Shown: positions 1 through 9,509, counted from the stretch's first letter. The stretch: 64,000 nt of DNA from Thalassospira profundimaris (GCF_003326675.1 NZ_JPWF01000004.1:1-64000); one strand, 5' to 3'. Program-made: numbers and translations. The notes: generated from the sequence alone by a model not told the origin.

Positions 1-46
1 CAGCCATTGGCTGCCCCGTTTCTGTTTCATCACATAAGATGGCGAC

Positions 47-1498
47 TTAGACGCCAGCTGGAATACCGCTGCGCTCGACCTTACGCGGCGATGTGATTTC
101 TTTCCATTTGGAAAGGGCCTTGTTGACGGCCGGATATGGTTCGCGGGCGATGAATTCGCCGTCGCCGCATTTGGCAAGAACCACGCCTTCTTCGGCGGCA
201 ATACGGCCGCGGCTGAGGGTATAGCGCGGAAGACCGGTCACCTCGATGCCTTCGAACACGTTGTAGTCAATCGTCGACTGCTGATGATCGGCGGTGATGA
301 TTTTCGATGCCTTCGGATCCCAGACCACAAGATCGGCATCGGCCCCAACAAGAACCGCCCCTTTGCGCGGATAGATATTGAGGATTTTGGCAATATTGGT
401 CGAGGTTGCCGCCACGAACTCGTTCGGGGTCAGACGACCGGTATTAACACCAAAGCTCCAGAGAAGCGGCATGCGGTCTTCAAGACCACCCGTGCCGTTC
501 GGGATTTTGGTGAAATCGCCAACGCCAAAGCGTTTCTGTTCGGTGGTAAAGGCACAATGGTCAGTCGCAACAACCTGCAAGCTGCCCGATGCCAGACCGT
601 TCCATAACCCGTCCTGATGTTCCTTGCTGCGGAATGGCGGGGACATGACGCGACGTGCGGCATGATCCCAGTCCGGGTTCTTGTATTCGCTGTCATCAAG
701 GATCAGGTGCTGGATCAGCGGTTCACCAAACACGCGTTTGCCATTGGCGCGTGCGCGACGGATGGCTTCGTGGGCCGGTTCGCAGGACACATGCACGATA
801 TAAAGCGGCACATTGGCCATATCGGCAATCATGATCGCACGGTTACATGCCTCGCCTTCGACATCGACCGGACGCGAATAGGCATGGGCTTCGGGCCCGT
901 TATTGCCTTCGGCCAGCAATTTTTGCTGAAGGGTCGCAACCACATCACCGTTTTCGGCATGGACAAGCGGCATCGCGCCCAGTTCCGAACAGCGCGAGAA
1001 GGATGCGAACATTTCGTCATCATCAACCATCAGCGCGCCTTTATAGGCCATGAAATGCTTGAAGGTGTTGATGCCTTTTTCCTGCACGATGGTCTTCATT
1101 TCGTCAAAGACCTGCTCGCTCCACCAGGTGATCGCCATGTGGAAGGAATAGTCACAAACCGCCTTGGATGATTTGTTATCCCACGCCTGAAGCGCTTCAA
1201 GCAGCGACTGGTTCGGCGATGGCAGGCAGAAATCCACCACCATGGTGGTGCCACCGGCAACTGCGGCCTTGGTGCCGCTTTCGAAATCGTCGGCGGAATA
1301 GGTCCCCATAAAGGGCATTTCCATATGGGTGTGCGGATCAATCCCGCCGGGCATCACATAGCAGCCATCGGCGTCAATAACCTTGTCCCCGGTCAGGTTG
1401 TTTCCGATCGCGGCAATTTTGCCGTCTTCGATCAGGATATCGGATTTGTATGTCAGATCGGCGGTAACGATGGTTCCGCCACGAATAACCATGGACAT
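47..1498 (-). CDS. hydA: Dihydropyrimidinase (D-hydantoinase)
   Basis: Opens the ring of dihydrouracil or dihydrothymine to N-carbamoyl-beta-amino acids, the second step of reductive pyrimidine degradation in the cytoplasm. The 483-residue protein starts at the ATG at 1498, seven bases after AAGGAG; an upstream in-frame extension has no ribosome site. Amidohydrolase metal ligands are visible: GGIDPHTH near residue 51 (H56, H58), the lysine that is normally carboxylated in AYKGA (K153), PLVHAENGD, YIVHVS and ATDHCAF. Length is usual for the family. It is the last gene of a minus-strand group with the binding protein, two permeases, ATPase, beta-ureidopropionase and aminotransferase, which argues for pyrimidine rather than general hydantoin substrates. 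Substrate preference within the D-hydantoinase family is inferred from context. Confidence 0.93.
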   Translation of the reverse strand: MSMVIRGGTIVTADLTYKSDILIEDGKIAAIGNNLTGDKVIDADGCYVMPGGIDPHTHMEMPFMGTYSADDFESGTKAAVAGGTTMVVDFCLPSPNQSLLEALQAWDNKSSKAVCDYSFHMAITWWSEQVFDEMKTIVQEKGINTFKHFMAYKGALMVDDDEMFASFSRCSELGAMPLVHAENGDVVATLQQKLLAEGNNGPEAHAYSRPVDVEGEACNRAIMIADMANVPLYIVHVSCEPAHEAIRRARANGKRVFGEPLIQHLILDDSEYKNPDWDHAARRVMSPPFRSKEHQDGLWNGLASGSLQVVATDHCAFTTEQKRFGVGDFTKIPNGTGGLEDRMPLLWSFGVNTGRLTPNEFVAATSTNIAKILNIYPRKGAVLVGADADLVVWDPKASKIITADHQQSTIDYNVFEGIEVTGLPRYTLSRGRIAAEEGVVLAKCGDGEFIAREPYPAVNKALSKWKEITSPRKVERSGIPAGV

Positions 1499-1658
1499 GG
1501 GTGGCTCCTTGTCTGTCTGTTTGGTGAAAAGTTGCGGGCCTTCCCGGCATTTCACCCGTTTCCCCGAACATCACCGGGGCATCAAATTCTGTATTTGGAT
1601 CGGGAGGTAATTCTGTCTGGCGGGGCATGAAACCACCGCCAGACAGATCAAAGTCGGA

Positions 1659-2642
1659 TTACATGACCTTGTCGGTCACGGCATGGGTCCATGCGCCTTC
1701 CGGTTCTTTGGTGATAACCGGGTCAGAACCACCCGAAAGCAGGCTGTCAACGGTACGCTGATATGCTGCTTCGTCGAGTTTGCCGGAATCACCAAGCAAT
1801 TTGGCAACTTCGGTCATCATGCGGATCTGGTGTTTTTCGGTCTGGGCACCGGTCGCATCGTTTTCAAGAACGATACCGGCTGCTTCTTCCGGATGCTCTT
1901 TCGCATACATCCAGCCCTTCATGCTGGCTTCTACGAAACGCGCCATCTTGTCGACAAATGCCGGGTCCTTGAGTTTGTCTTCAAGAACATACAGACCGTC
2001 TTCAAGGGTCGCGACACCCTGGTCTTCGTATTTGAAGACCTTAAGGTCTTCCGGGGTGATACCGGCATCAATGACCTGCCAATATTCGTTATAGGTCATG
2101 GTCGAGATGCAATCGGCCTGCTTCTGAAGCAGCGGATCAACGTTAAAGCCCTGTTTCAGAACCGTAACGCCCTTATCCCCACCATCGGTCGGAATGCCAA
2201 GCTTCGACATCCAGCTCAGGAACGGATATTCGTTCCCGAAGAACCAGACACCAAGGGTGCGGCCCGGGAAATCATCCGGGCTGGCAACGCCGGTTTCCTT
2301 AAGACAGGTCAGCATCATGCCCGATTTTGCAAACGGCTGTGCGATATTGACCAGCGGCACGCCTTTTTCACGCGATGCAAGTGCGGACGGCATCCAGTCG
2401 ATGATCACGTCTGCACCACCACCGGCAATCACCTGCGGCGGGGCGATATCCGGGCCACCCGGATTGATGGTCACGTCAAGATCGGCTTCTTCGTAGAAAC
2501 CCTTATCCAAAGCCACATAATACCCGGCAAACTGGGCCTGTGTGACCCATTTAAGCTGCAGGGTTACTTCATCTGCTGCCATCGCCGAAAGCGATGTCAG
2601 ACCAAAACTCAACCCCAATGCAGTCGCAAACAATTTCTTCAT
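1659..2642 (-). CDS. ABC transporter periplasmic binding protein, NMT1/THI5-like
   Basis: Solute-binding protein of an ABC importer, 327 residues. The ATG at 2642 is preceded by GAGGAG and followed at once by a signal peptide (MKKLFATALG, hydrophobic core, AMA-AD cleavage). The mature start, VTLQLKWVTQAQFAGYYVA, is the hallmark of the NMT1/THI5 family, which binds pyrimidine-like and related ligands. It lies between dihydropyrimidinase and two permeases. By context the ligand is a pyrimidine, dihydropyrimidine or hydantoin; a thiamine precursor such as HMP is a less likely alternative, since no thiamine gene is nearby. Confidence 0.88.
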   Translation of the reverse strand: MKKLFATALGLSFGLTSLSAMAADEVTLQLKWVTQAQFAGYYVALDKGFYEEADLDVTINPGGPDIAPPQVIAGGGADVIIDWMPSALASREKGVPLVNIAQPFAKSGMMLTCLKETGVASPDDFPGRTLGVWFFGNEYPFLSWMSKLGIPTDGGDKGVTVLKQGFNVDPLLQKQADCISTMTYNEYWQVIDAGITPEDLKVFKYEDQGVATLEDGLYVLEDKLKDPAFVDKMARFVEASMKGWMYAKEHPEEAAGIVLENDATGAQTEKHQIRMMTEVAKLLGDSGKLDEAAYQRTVDSLLSGGSDPVITKEPEGAWTHAVTDKVM

Positions 2643-2703
2643 TCGTCGATGTCTCCTCAGGTTGTAGTCAAGTCCTCCCGGCGGGTCGTCTTTGATTGTG
2701 CCT

Positions 2704-3861
2704 TTAGTGGCGACGTACCCGAAATGATGGATGCCATGACGTCGCTTTTCTCTCGATATAAGCCACGGCCCCATAGAAGGCGGTCCCCGCAAGGGCCGCC
2801 AAAGCGATCTCTGCCCAAACCATGTCGATATTCATCCGCCCGACCTCAGTCGAAATGCGGAAGCCCATACCAACAATCGGGGTGCCGAAAAATTCGGCGA
2901 CGATTGCGCCAATCAGCGCAAGCGTGGAATTGATTTTAAGTGCGTTGAACACAAACGGCATGGCCGCAGGCAACCGCAACCGGAACAGGGTCGACCAGTA
3001 TCCCGACGCATAGGTCGCCATCAGGTCACGTTCAAGTTTCCCCGCCGCATTCAACCCGGTCACTGTATTCACCAGCATCGGGAAGAAGGTCATGATCACG
3101 ATCACGGCTGCCTTTGACTGCCAGTCAAAGCCGAACCACATCACCATGATCGGGGCGACCCCGATGATCGGAAGGGCCGATACCATGTTGCCCAACGGCA
3201 AAAGACCGCGTTTGAGGAACGGCACGCGGTCAACGGCAATCGCCATGACAAAGGCCGACCCGCAGCCAAGGACATAGCCACTCAGCACCGCCTTCACAAA
3301 GGTCTGATAGAAATCGGCCGCCATAACATCGGTCGAGGTCACAAACCGTACCCCGATCATGCTGGGCGGCGGCAACAGAACCTGTGGCACGCCAAATCCG
3401 GCAACCAGAACTTCCCAGACAAACAACAGCCACATGCCAAAGGCCACCGGCACAATCACATTCGCGGTTTGCTGCTTGGCCGTTTCCAGAGAACGGTAAT
3501 TGGCAATCACATCAATCCCGCGCCAGACAAAGGCCCAAAGCGAGATGATAAACAGCCAGAACCCGGTTCCTGCATATCCGGCAACCCCGTGATCATACAG
3601 GGTCGAAACCGCCTGCCAGCACCCGAATACGGCAACGGCCAGCAACACGGTCCCGCTAAGAACCGAGCGCACGCCAATCCAGGTAAATGCCGCACCGGCA
3701 ATAACACACAGCGCCATGGCAATGGCAAGACCGGGAATATCGCCGACAAAGGCAACCTGTTTGCCGGTATCAAGATCAACACCGGCAAGCGGGAAGATCA
3801 GAGCCAAAAGAGCCGCAATCGCACCAACCAGACAGAATTTATCAAGTTTCATCTGGTTCAT
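2704..3861 (-). CDS. ABC transporter permease (long form)
   Basis: Inner-membrane permease of the pyrimidine-type importer, 385 residues, related to SsuC/TauC permeases. The ATG at 3861 overlaps the stop of the preceding permease as ATGA, which fixes the start. The first 140 residues hold several extra hydrophobic segments ahead of the typical BPD_transp_1 region, so the protein is about 120 residues longer than classic SsuC-type permeases. The conserved permease loop that contacts the ATPase is seen around RDLMATYASGYWSTLFRLRLP. It works with the second permease and the ATPase upstream. Confidence 0.9.
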   Translation of the reverse strand: MNQMKLDKFCLVGAIAALLALIFPLAGVDLDTGKQVAFVGDIPGLAIAMALCVIAGAAFTWIGVRSVLSGTVLLAVAVFGCWQAVSTLYDHGVAGYAGTGFWLFIISLWAFVWRGIDVIANYRSLETAKQQTANVIVPVAFGMWLLFVWEVLVAGFGVPQVLLPPPSMIGVRFVTSTDVMAADFYQTFVKAVLSGYVLGCGSAFVMAIAVDRVPFLKRGLLPLGNMVSALPIIGVAPIMVMWFGFDWQSKAAVIVIMTFFPMLVNTVTGLNAAGKLERDLMATYASGYWSTLFRLRLPAAMPFVFNALKINSTLALIGAIVAEFFGTPIVGMGFRISTEVGRMNIDMVWAEIALAALAGTAFYGAVAYIERKATSWHPSFRVRRH

Positions 3862-4787
3862 GGCTTTACCCCCATGCGGGCCAGAACACGACGTTCCAGC
3901 CATCCGACAATCACCACCATCATGGCCGCGACAAAGGCCGCAGTCAGAAGGGCGGACCAGATCTGGATGGTCTGTCCGTAATAGGAGCCGGCAAGAAGAC
4001 GGGCGCCAAGCCCTGCCTGGGCACCGGTCGGCAATTCACCAACGATGGCACCGACCAGACTGATCGCAATCGCAACTTTCAGGCTGGCAAACAGATAGGG
4101 CATCGCCGACGGCAGGCGAAGCTGCCAGAAGGTCTGCCATTTCGAGGCATTATAGGTCCGCATCAGATCAAGCTGGATGACTTGCGGCGACCGCAGGCCT
4201 TTGACCATGCTGATGGTGACGGGGAAAAAGCACAAATAGGTCGAAATCACCGCCTTTGGCACCACGCCCTTGATCCCGATGGCCCCCAGAACCACGATGA
4301 TCATCGGGGCAATGGCAAGGATCGGAATGGTTTGCGATGAAATCACCCACGGCATCAGACTTTTTTCAAGCGTCATGACATGGACAATGCCAACCGCCAG
4401 AACAATGCCCAGAATGGTGCCAATGCCAAAACCAAGCAGGGTCGAGGAAAGCGTCACCCAGCTATGATAAACCAGTGACCGCTTTGACGTGATCTTGGTG
4501 GCAAAGATGGTTTTATACATTTCCTCGGCCACCTGGTGGGGGGCCGGAAGGATCGGACGTTCCTGTGCCAGGGTATCTTCGATCAATTGGCTGGTGGTCC
4601 AGGTTTGATCCGCGCGGGTATATTTGTCGATCTGGGTCGGCGCATTCATGAAAATGGCCCCGACATACCAAAGAGCAAACAGCGCAATCAGAACAACACA
4701 AACCGGACCAGTCTGCCCCGACATCATTCGGGACCAGATCGACGGCCCGGCAAGGGACCCGGTCATGGTGGCGGTGTTACTCGTCAT
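3858..4787 (-). CDS. ABC transporter permease
   Basis: Second membrane subunit of the same importer, 309 residues. The ATG at 4787 lies 11 bases inside the end of the ATPase gene, indicating translational coupling. Hydrophobic segments begin near residue 25 (VLIALFALWYVGAIF) and continue in the BPD_transp_1 domain. The EAA-type loop reads DLMRTYNASKWQTFWQLRLP, and the C-terminus carries GWLERRVLARMG. With two different permeases the importer is probably a heterodimer. Substrate is inferred from the neighbouring pyrimidine genes. Confidence 0.9.
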   Translation of the reverse strand: MTSNTATMTGSLAGPSIWSRMMSGQTGPVCVVLIALFALWYVGAIFMNAPTQIDKYTRADQTWTTSQLIEDTLAQERPILPAPHQVAEEMYKTIFATKITSKRSLVYHSWVTLSSTLLGFGIGTILGIVLAVGIVHVMTLEKSLMPWVISSQTIPILAIAPMIIVVLGAIGIKGVVPKAVISTYLCFFPVTISMVKGLRSPQVIQLDLMRTYNASKWQTFWQLRLPSAMPYLFASLKVAIAISLVGAIVGELPTGAQAGLGARLLAGSYYGQTIQIWSALLTAAFVAAMMVVIVGWLERRVLARMGVKP

Positions 4788-5604
4788 TGCTGTGCCCCGC
4801 ACGCAAACCTTCACGAACCCGGTGCGCAATTTCGAGGAATTCCGGTGTTTCACGGATATCAAGACTGCGGTCACGCGGGAAATCGGTTTCGATCACATCA
4901 ATGATGCGGCCCGGACGCGGTGACATGACGACAATCTTGGTCGACAGATAAACCGCCTCGGGGATCGAGTGGGTCACAAAGGCCACCGTCTTGTTGGTGC
5001 GCGCCCACAACTTCAACAACTGCTCATTGAGGTGATCACGCACGATTTCATCAAGCGCGCCAAACGGTTCATCCATCAGCAGCAGATCGGCATCGAATGA
5101 AAGCGCACGGGCAATCGATGCGCGTTGCTGCATCCCGCCGGAAAGCTGCCAGGGGAATTTCTTTTCAAACCCGTTCAGTTCAACGAGTTTAAGGGCATCA
5201 TGCGCCCGTTTGATCCGCTCTTCCTTGGAAATCTCCATGATTTCCAGCGGCAGGGTCACGTTGCGTTCAATTGAACGCCAGGGCAAAAGTGCCGGTGCCT
5301 GAAACACATAACCATATGCGCGGTTTTCACGTGCCTGTTCGGGCGAAACGCCATTAATGGAAATATCGCCGCCGGTCGCCCGTTCCAGATCGGCAATCAC
5401 CCGCAAAAGCGTGGTCTTGCCACAGCCCGACGGGCCGATAAAGGAAACGAAATCGCCTTCATTGATCGTCAGATCAACATCGGAAAGCGCATAAACCGGA
5501 CCATCCGCCGTCTGAAATGTCAGCGACAGATTTTTGATATCAACAACTGCGTCCTTGGATGCGGGCATCGAAGCAACGTTATTGACGACTTCTTTTAGCG
5601 TCAT
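4777..5604 (-). CDS. ABC transporter ATP-binding protein
   Basis: Cytoplasmic ATPase that powers the pyrimidine-type importer, 275 residues. It has Walker A GPSGCGKTT (around residue 58), the Q-loop YVFQAPALLPW, signature LSGGMQQR, Walker B LLLMDEPF and the switch histidine in FVTHSIPEAVYL, typical of the SsuB/TauB group. The ATG at 5604 follows AGGGGA. A 230-base gap with the terminator of the beta-ureidopropionase gene separates it from the gene upstream, so the transporter plus dihydropyrimidinase may form its own transcript. Confidence 0.92.
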   Translation of the reverse strand: MTLKEVVNNVASMPASKDAVVDIKNLSLTFQTADGPVYALSDVDLTINEGDFVSFIGPSGCGKTTLLRVIADLERATGGDISINGVSPEQARENRAYGYVFQAPALLPWRSIERNVTLPLEIMEISKEERIKRAHDALKLVELNGFEKKFPWQLSGGMQQRASIARALSFDADLLLMDEPFGALDEIVRDHLNEQLLKLWARTNKTVAFVTHSIPEAVYLSTKIVVMSPRPGRIIDVIETDFPRDRSLDIRETPEFLEIAHRVREGLRAGHSNDE

Positions 5605-5799
5605 GGGGTTTCCCCTGATCGTATGTCTCTCTCGGAACCAGAAATGTCATGAAATGGCGTTTCTGGCACATTCGATGGAAGCTTCCTTTCAGGGACGTTG
5701 CCCTGAGCTTTGCCAACATTTGATCAGGTCCGTTTGGGCCCTGCCCGGTCATTGCCGGGATGACGGGATCATTGCCCGCCCATGTTGGTCAAAGTAAAA

Positions 5800-5827
5800 C
5801 GGCAAGCAGGCCTTTGCCTGCTTGCCG
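5800..5827 (-). terminator. Rho-independent terminator after beta-ureidopropionase
   Basis: Perfect 12-base stem (CGGCAAGCAGGC and its complement) with a 4-base loop. Read on the minus strand it is followed by TTTTAC. It lies just past the stop of the gene ending at 5839 and separates that gene from the transporter genes. Confidence 0.8.
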
Positions 5828-5838
5828 GTATCATGATG

Positions 5839-6705
5839 TCAGTTTCCGTCCGTCAAACGGGTATAGGTCGAAGGGCGACGGTCGCGGAAGAATTGCCAGT
5901 TATTGCGGATTTCACGCACCATCGACATATCCATGTCGTGTACCAGCAATTCATCCTTGTCGCGTGATGCCTGTGCCTCGATCTCGCCGCGCGGATTGAC
6001 GAAATAGCTTTGACCGTAAAACTCGCCAATATCCCACGGCTGTTCACGGCCAACGCGGTTGATCGCCCCGATAAAGCAGCCATTGGCAACCGCCGATGCG
6101 GGCTGTTCGAGTTTCCAGATATATTCCGAGACGCCTGCAACCGTGGCAGACGGATTGACGATATATTCTGCGCCATTGAGTGCCAACGCACGCCAGCCTT
6201 CCGGGAAGTGGCGGTCATAGCAGATATAGACGCCAAGCTTGCAATACTGGGTCTCAAAGACCGGCCAGTCCGATGCGCCCGGCTTGAAGAAGAATTTCTC
6301 CCAGAAACCGGCGACATGGGGGATATGGGTTTTGCGGTATTTGCCAAGATAGGTGCCATCGGCGTCAATCACGGCAGCGGTGTTGTAATACACACCGGTG
6401 ATGTCTTCCTCATAGATCGGAACAACAATCACCATCTTGTATTTGGCTGCCAGTTCGCACATCAGCTGTGTGGTCGGGCCATCGGGGATTTTTTCCGCCG
6501 CGGCATACCATTTCTTGTCCTGGCTCGGACAAAAATAGGGCTGTGTGAAAACCTCCTGAAAGCACAGGACCTGCACGCCTTTTTTACCCGCCTCTTCAAT
6601 AAGGGGCAAGTGTGCCTCGATCATGGCCTTGCGGATTTCTTCGGGGGTCTGATCGGTTGAACCCTTCAGGCTCATTTGAATCAGGCCGCCTCTCAGCATT
6701 GACAT
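5839..6705 (-). CDS. Beta-ureidopropionase (N-carbamoyl-beta-alanine amidohydrolase), nitrilase superfamily
   Basis: Hydrolyses N-carbamoyl-beta-alanine to beta-alanine, CO2 and ammonia, the third step of reductive pyrimidine breakdown. The 288-residue carbon-nitrogen hydrolase shows the catalytic triad: E51 in CFQEVF, K125 in KYRKTHIPH and C162 in VYICYDRHFPEGWR. The ATG at 6705 is preceded by AGGAGGT. The protein is about 100 residues shorter than animal UPB1 and matches bacterial forms. It sits between the aminotransferase, which would use its product, and the transporter. An N-carbamoyl-D-amino-acid hydrolase role is possible but less consistent with the neighbours. Confidence 0.88.
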   Translation of the reverse strand: MSMLRGGLIQMSLKGSTDQTPEEIRKAMIEAHLPLIEEAGKKGVQVLCFQEVFTQPYFCPSQDKKWYAAAEKIPDGPTTQLMCELAAKYKMVIVVPIYEEDITGVYYNTAAVIDADGTYLGKYRKTHIPHVAGFWEKFFFKPGASDWPVFETQYCKLGVYICYDRHFPEGWRALALNGAEYIVNPSATVAGVSEYIWKLEQPASAVANGCFIGAINRVGREQPWDIGEFYGQSYFVNPRGEIEAQASRDKDELLVHDMDMSMVREIRNNWQFFRDRRPSTYTRLTDGN

Positions 6706-6908
6706 CCGAGATACCTCCTTGATCTGATATTTTATGTCCTAGCCACTTTTGTGGTCTGACGGACTTATGTCCTTTCGCGCCCCCAAAGACCCTGTTTTGT
6801 TTTATGCGGGTCTATTCCCAGAAGGGACGCGATCAGAAAAATCGCGAAACAGATGTTTCCTCCGTGGCGTTGCAAAACCGTCTGTTTTTTATGGGCCTTG
6901 CAAGCCAT

Positions 6909-6942
6909 CTGTTCCCTGCCCGTCGATGCAGGCAGGGAACAG
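6909..6942 (-). terminator. Hairpin after the aminotransferase gene, no U-tract
   Basis: A perfect 12-base stem (CTGTTCCCTGCC and its complement, loop of 10 bases) begins ten bases past the aminotransferase stop. No T-run follows on the minus strand, so it may stabilise a transcript end or give only partial termination before the beta-ureidopropionase gene. Confidence 0.4.
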
Positions 6943-6952
6943 GATAGTCAAT

Positions 6953-8284
6953 TTAGTCGATCTCTTTAAGCACGTCGCGCAGCGTTCCGAACAGCTGATC
7001 GATATGTGATTTTTCAATGATCAGCGGCGGCGAAAGCGCAATGATATCGCCCGTCGTGCGGATCAGAATGCCTTTCTCGAACGCCTTGAGAAACGCACCA
7101 AATGCACGCTTGGTCGGGAAACCGGCAATCGGTTCAAGTTCAATCGCACCGATCAGACCAAGGTTACGAACATCCTTGACCAACGGCAGATCAATCAGGC
7201 TGTGAACCGCATCTTCCCAATACTGACCAAGTTCCTTGCCCTTTTCATAAAGACCTTCTTCTTCATAGGTCTCAAGGGTCGCAAGACCAGCCGCACAGGC
7301 AACGGGGTTGCCCGAATAGGTATAGCCATGGAACAGCTCGATCATGTTGTCCGGGCCGGTCATGAAGGCATCATGAATTTCATCGGTCGCAAAAACCGCA
7401 CCCATCGGGATCGTCCCGTTTGTCAGGCCCTTTGCGGTCGTGACCAGATCGGGCTGAACACCGAAATAGTCAACGGCGAACGGCGCGCCAAGGCGACCAA
7501 AACCGGTGATGACTTCATCAAAGATCAAAAGAATGCCGTGCTTGGTGCAAATCTCGCGCAGGCGTTCCAGATAGCCCTTTGGCGGGATCAGAACGCCGGT
7601 CGAACCGGCAACCGGCTCAACAATCACAGCCGCGATGGTTGACGGATCATGCAGGGCGCAAATGCGTTCCAGATCATCGGCAAGATACGCACCATGTTCG
7701 GGCATACCACGGGTAACACCGTTTTCTTCCGGCAGATAGGTGTGACGCATATGGTCAACACCGCCAAGCATCTGGCCAAAGGTTTTGCGGTTACCGGAAA
7801 TACCACCAACCGAGATACCGCCAAAGTTAACACCGTGATAGCCGCGTTCACGACCGATCAGACGGGTCCGCTGACCATCGCCGCGTGCACGGTGATAGGC
7901 TAGGGCGATTTTAAGCGCGGTTTCAACCGATTCAGAACCGGAGTTGGTATAGAAAACATGGTTCAGGTTGCCCGGCATCAACTGTGCCAGACGGCTTGCC
8001 AGTTCAAATGCCTTGGGATGGCCCATCTGGAATGCCGGGGCGTAATCCAGTTCGTCCATCTGTGCTTTGACGGCTTCGACGATTTTCGGACGCTTGTGAC
8101 CGGCGTTGCAGCACCAAAGGCCCGCAGTCCCGTCAAGGATTTCACGATTGTCGTCGGTTTTGTAATACATGCCATCGGCAGAGACCAGCATACGCGGGGT
8201 CTGTTTGAACTGGCGATTGGCGGTAAACGGCATCCAGAACGCCGAAAGATCGTTCGGACGGCTGATTTTCGTGGTGGCTGTCAT
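6953..8284 (-). CDS. Class III omega-amino acid aminotransferase (beta-alanine:pyruvate type)
   Basis: PLP enzyme expected to move the amino group of beta-alanine or beta-aminoisobutyrate to pyruvate, giving malonate semialdehyde. The 443-residue protein has the class III features: NSGSESVETALK (PLP phosphate contact, around residue 114), GYHG, FDEVITGFGR (D256) and the Schiff-base lysine K285 in TTAKGLTNG. The ATG at 8284 follows GGGAGA. It is the first gene of the minus-strand pyrimidine group and lies divergent to the RutR-like regulator, which fits use of the beta-alanine made by the next gene. Other omega-transaminase substrates cannot be excluded. Confidence 0.88.
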   Translation of the reverse strand: MTATTKISRPNDLSAFWMPFTANRQFKQTPRMLVSADGMYYKTDDNREILDGTAGLWCCNAGHKRPKIVEAVKAQMDELDYAPAFQMGHPKAFELASRLAQLMPGNLNHVFYTNSGSESVETALKIALAYHRARGDGQRTRLIGRERGYHGVNFGGISVGGISGNRKTFGQMLGGVDHMRHTYLPEENGVTRGMPEHGAYLADDLERICALHDPSTIAAVIVEPVAGSTGVLIPPKGYLERLREICTKHGILLIFDEVITGFGRLGAPFAVDYFGVQPDLVTTAKGLTNGTIPMGAVFATDEIHDAFMTGPDNMIELFHGYTYSGNPVACAAGLATLETYEEEGLYEKGKELGQYWEDAVHSLIDLPLVKDVRNLGLIGAIELEPIAGFPTKRAFGAFLKAFEKGILIRTTGDIIALSPPLIIEKSHIDQLFGTLRDVLKEID

Positions 8285-8395
8285 AAAAGGTCTCCCGTAC
8301 CTTTTTTATTGCTTCCCTGACACCGGACAGGTGGCGGGCACCCGTATTTCCGGCATCTGACATCTTTTATTCCGGCTGTCTGGCAATTTGATCAA

Positions 8396-8411
8396 GTGAC
8401 CAATATGTCGC
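8396..8411. promoter_or_regulatory. Weak RutR-type operator before the aminotransferase gene
   Basis: GTGACCAATATGTCGC has an intact TGACCA half and a degenerate second half compared with the RutR consensus TTGACCAnnTGGTCAA. It lies about 112 bases before the aminotransferase start. Assignment is inference from one good half-site and context. Confidence 0.35.
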
Positions 8412-8705
8412 ACATTCAACTTCCGGAGCAGCGCGCCCAAAAGGGCAGTCAAAAATCGTTAGCATGAGACACGCCCATGCACTAGAGCTTTAACACCACC
8501 GGGGAATTGTTTCGAATATTCGACCGTCAAACACCATTTCAGCGACCCTGTTTTTTATTTACGGCGTCTATTTTCTGTTTATCTTTCATCGGTGCTGTTC
8601 GATATTTCGGACAAAACCGACTCTTGACCATGGACAAGTGCGGGGCCAAGTGCGACGCGCATAAAAAAGTTTCTTTTGCATATTTGCGGTAGAGGTTATT
8701 TTAAC

Positions 8706-8721
8706 CTGACCAAACGGTCAA
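8706..8721. promoter_or_regulatory. RutR-type operator before the regulator gene
   Basis: CTGACCAAACGGTCAA matches TTGACCAnnTGGTCAA at 12 of 14 defined positions and ends 28 bases before the start codon at 8750, a position fit for autoregulation. It abuts a second dyad, AGGTTA-TTT-TAACCT, at 8693-8707. Confidence 0.7.
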
Positions 8722-8749
8722 GATAAATGACACAAATCAGAGAGCATGA

Positions 8750-9427
8750 ATGACCTCATTTAAAAGCGTCTCGAAACAGGACAGTCAGTTTGGTGCGAAA
8801 CCCGCAGCAAACGGGGCACACAAGGCCGCTATCCGCCAGGAAAATGAAGAACAAATTCTGGCTGCTGCCGAACGGGTTTTTGCCGATTTCGGCTTCAAGG
8901 GCGCGACCACCGCGCGCATCGCCGAAACCGCAAATGTGCCCAAGGCCAATGTGCATTACTATTTCAGCACCAAAGAGGCGCTGTATCGCCGGATCATGGA
9001 AGATGTCTGTGATCACTGGCTGGAAGCAGCCATGACCTTTGACAACAGCGCCGACCCCGCCGTGATCCTGCGTGGCTATATCGAAGCCAAGATGGATTTG
9101 TCGCGTGCGCGCCCCTATGGTTCGCGGCTTTGGGCCCATGAAATCATTCGTGGGGCGAAATTTTCGTCCGGCTATATCTCGACCACGGTCAAGGACTGGC
9201 TTGATAGCCGCGTTGTCGTGATCAAGGGCTGGATCGCCGAGGGCAAGATGGATGACATCGAACCCTATTCCCTGATGTATATGATCTTTGCCACGACCCA
9301 GCATTACGCCGACTTCGGCCGCCAGATCGAAATCTTCAATGGTGACAGGCCGCTTAGCGAAGAACAATTTGCAGAGGCTAAGGAAAACGTCGTGCGGATC
9401 ATCCTTAAGGGCGTTGGATTGTCGTGA
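8750..9427 (+). CDS. rutR: TetR-family regulator, RutR-like
   Basis: DNA-binding pyrimidine-responsive regulator candidate, 225 residues. The N-terminal helix-turn-helix runs from about residue 34 to 80 (ILAAAERVFADFGFKGATT, then KANVHYYFSTKEALY). The C-terminal half carries SRLWAHEI and TTQHYADFGRQIE, which closely resemble the SRLFCMEM and STQHYADFAPQVE segments I recall for E. coli RutR, the uracil/thymine-sensing regulator. It is divergent to the pyrimidine catabolic group and has a RutR-type palindrome in front of it. The sensed ligand here is inferred, not shown. Confidence 0.85.
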   Translation: MTSFKSVSKQDSQFGAKPAANGAHKAAIRQENEEQILAAAERVFADFGFKGATTARIAETANVPKANVHYYFSTKEALYRRIMEDVCDHWLEAAMTFDNSADPAVILRGYIEAKMDLSRARPYGSRLWAHEIIRGAKFSSGYISTTVKDWLDSRVVVIKGWIAEGKMDDIEPYSLMYMIFATTQHYADFGRQIEIFNGDRPLSEEQFAEAKENVVRIILKGVGLS

Positions 9428-9509
9428 CCCACATCTACCCACAACACTAAAGAGTTTTCTTTGCCTAAAATACTGCGCCTCAAATCGCCGGCCGACGATA
9501 AGGAACAGC

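Larger units (their letters stand above)
8285..8749. promoter_or_regulatory. Divergent promoter region of the pyrimidine aminotransferase and rutR-like gene
   Basis: A 465-base gene-free stretch between divergent genes. It holds one strong RutR-type palindrome near the regulator, a weaker one near the aminotransferase and a lone TTGACCA half-site at 8624-8630. No reading frame in it looks coding. Confidence 0.6.

Noticed and set aside
617-1171. A 184-codon plus-strand frame inside dihydropyrimidinase
   Set aside because: It is a shadow of the conserved minus-strand enzyme with no ribosome site or recognisable domain.
6740-6756. GCCAC-TTTT-GTGG dyad before the beta-ureidopropionase as another RutR site
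   Set aside because: Arm sequence and spacing do not fit TTGACCAnnTGGTCAA; it is a short stem of unclear meaning.
9288-9509. N-terminal extension of the HNH protein
   Set aside because: It overlaps the regulator gene in another frame and lacks a ribosome site; AAGGA before the ATG at 9510 and the jump in composition mark the true start.
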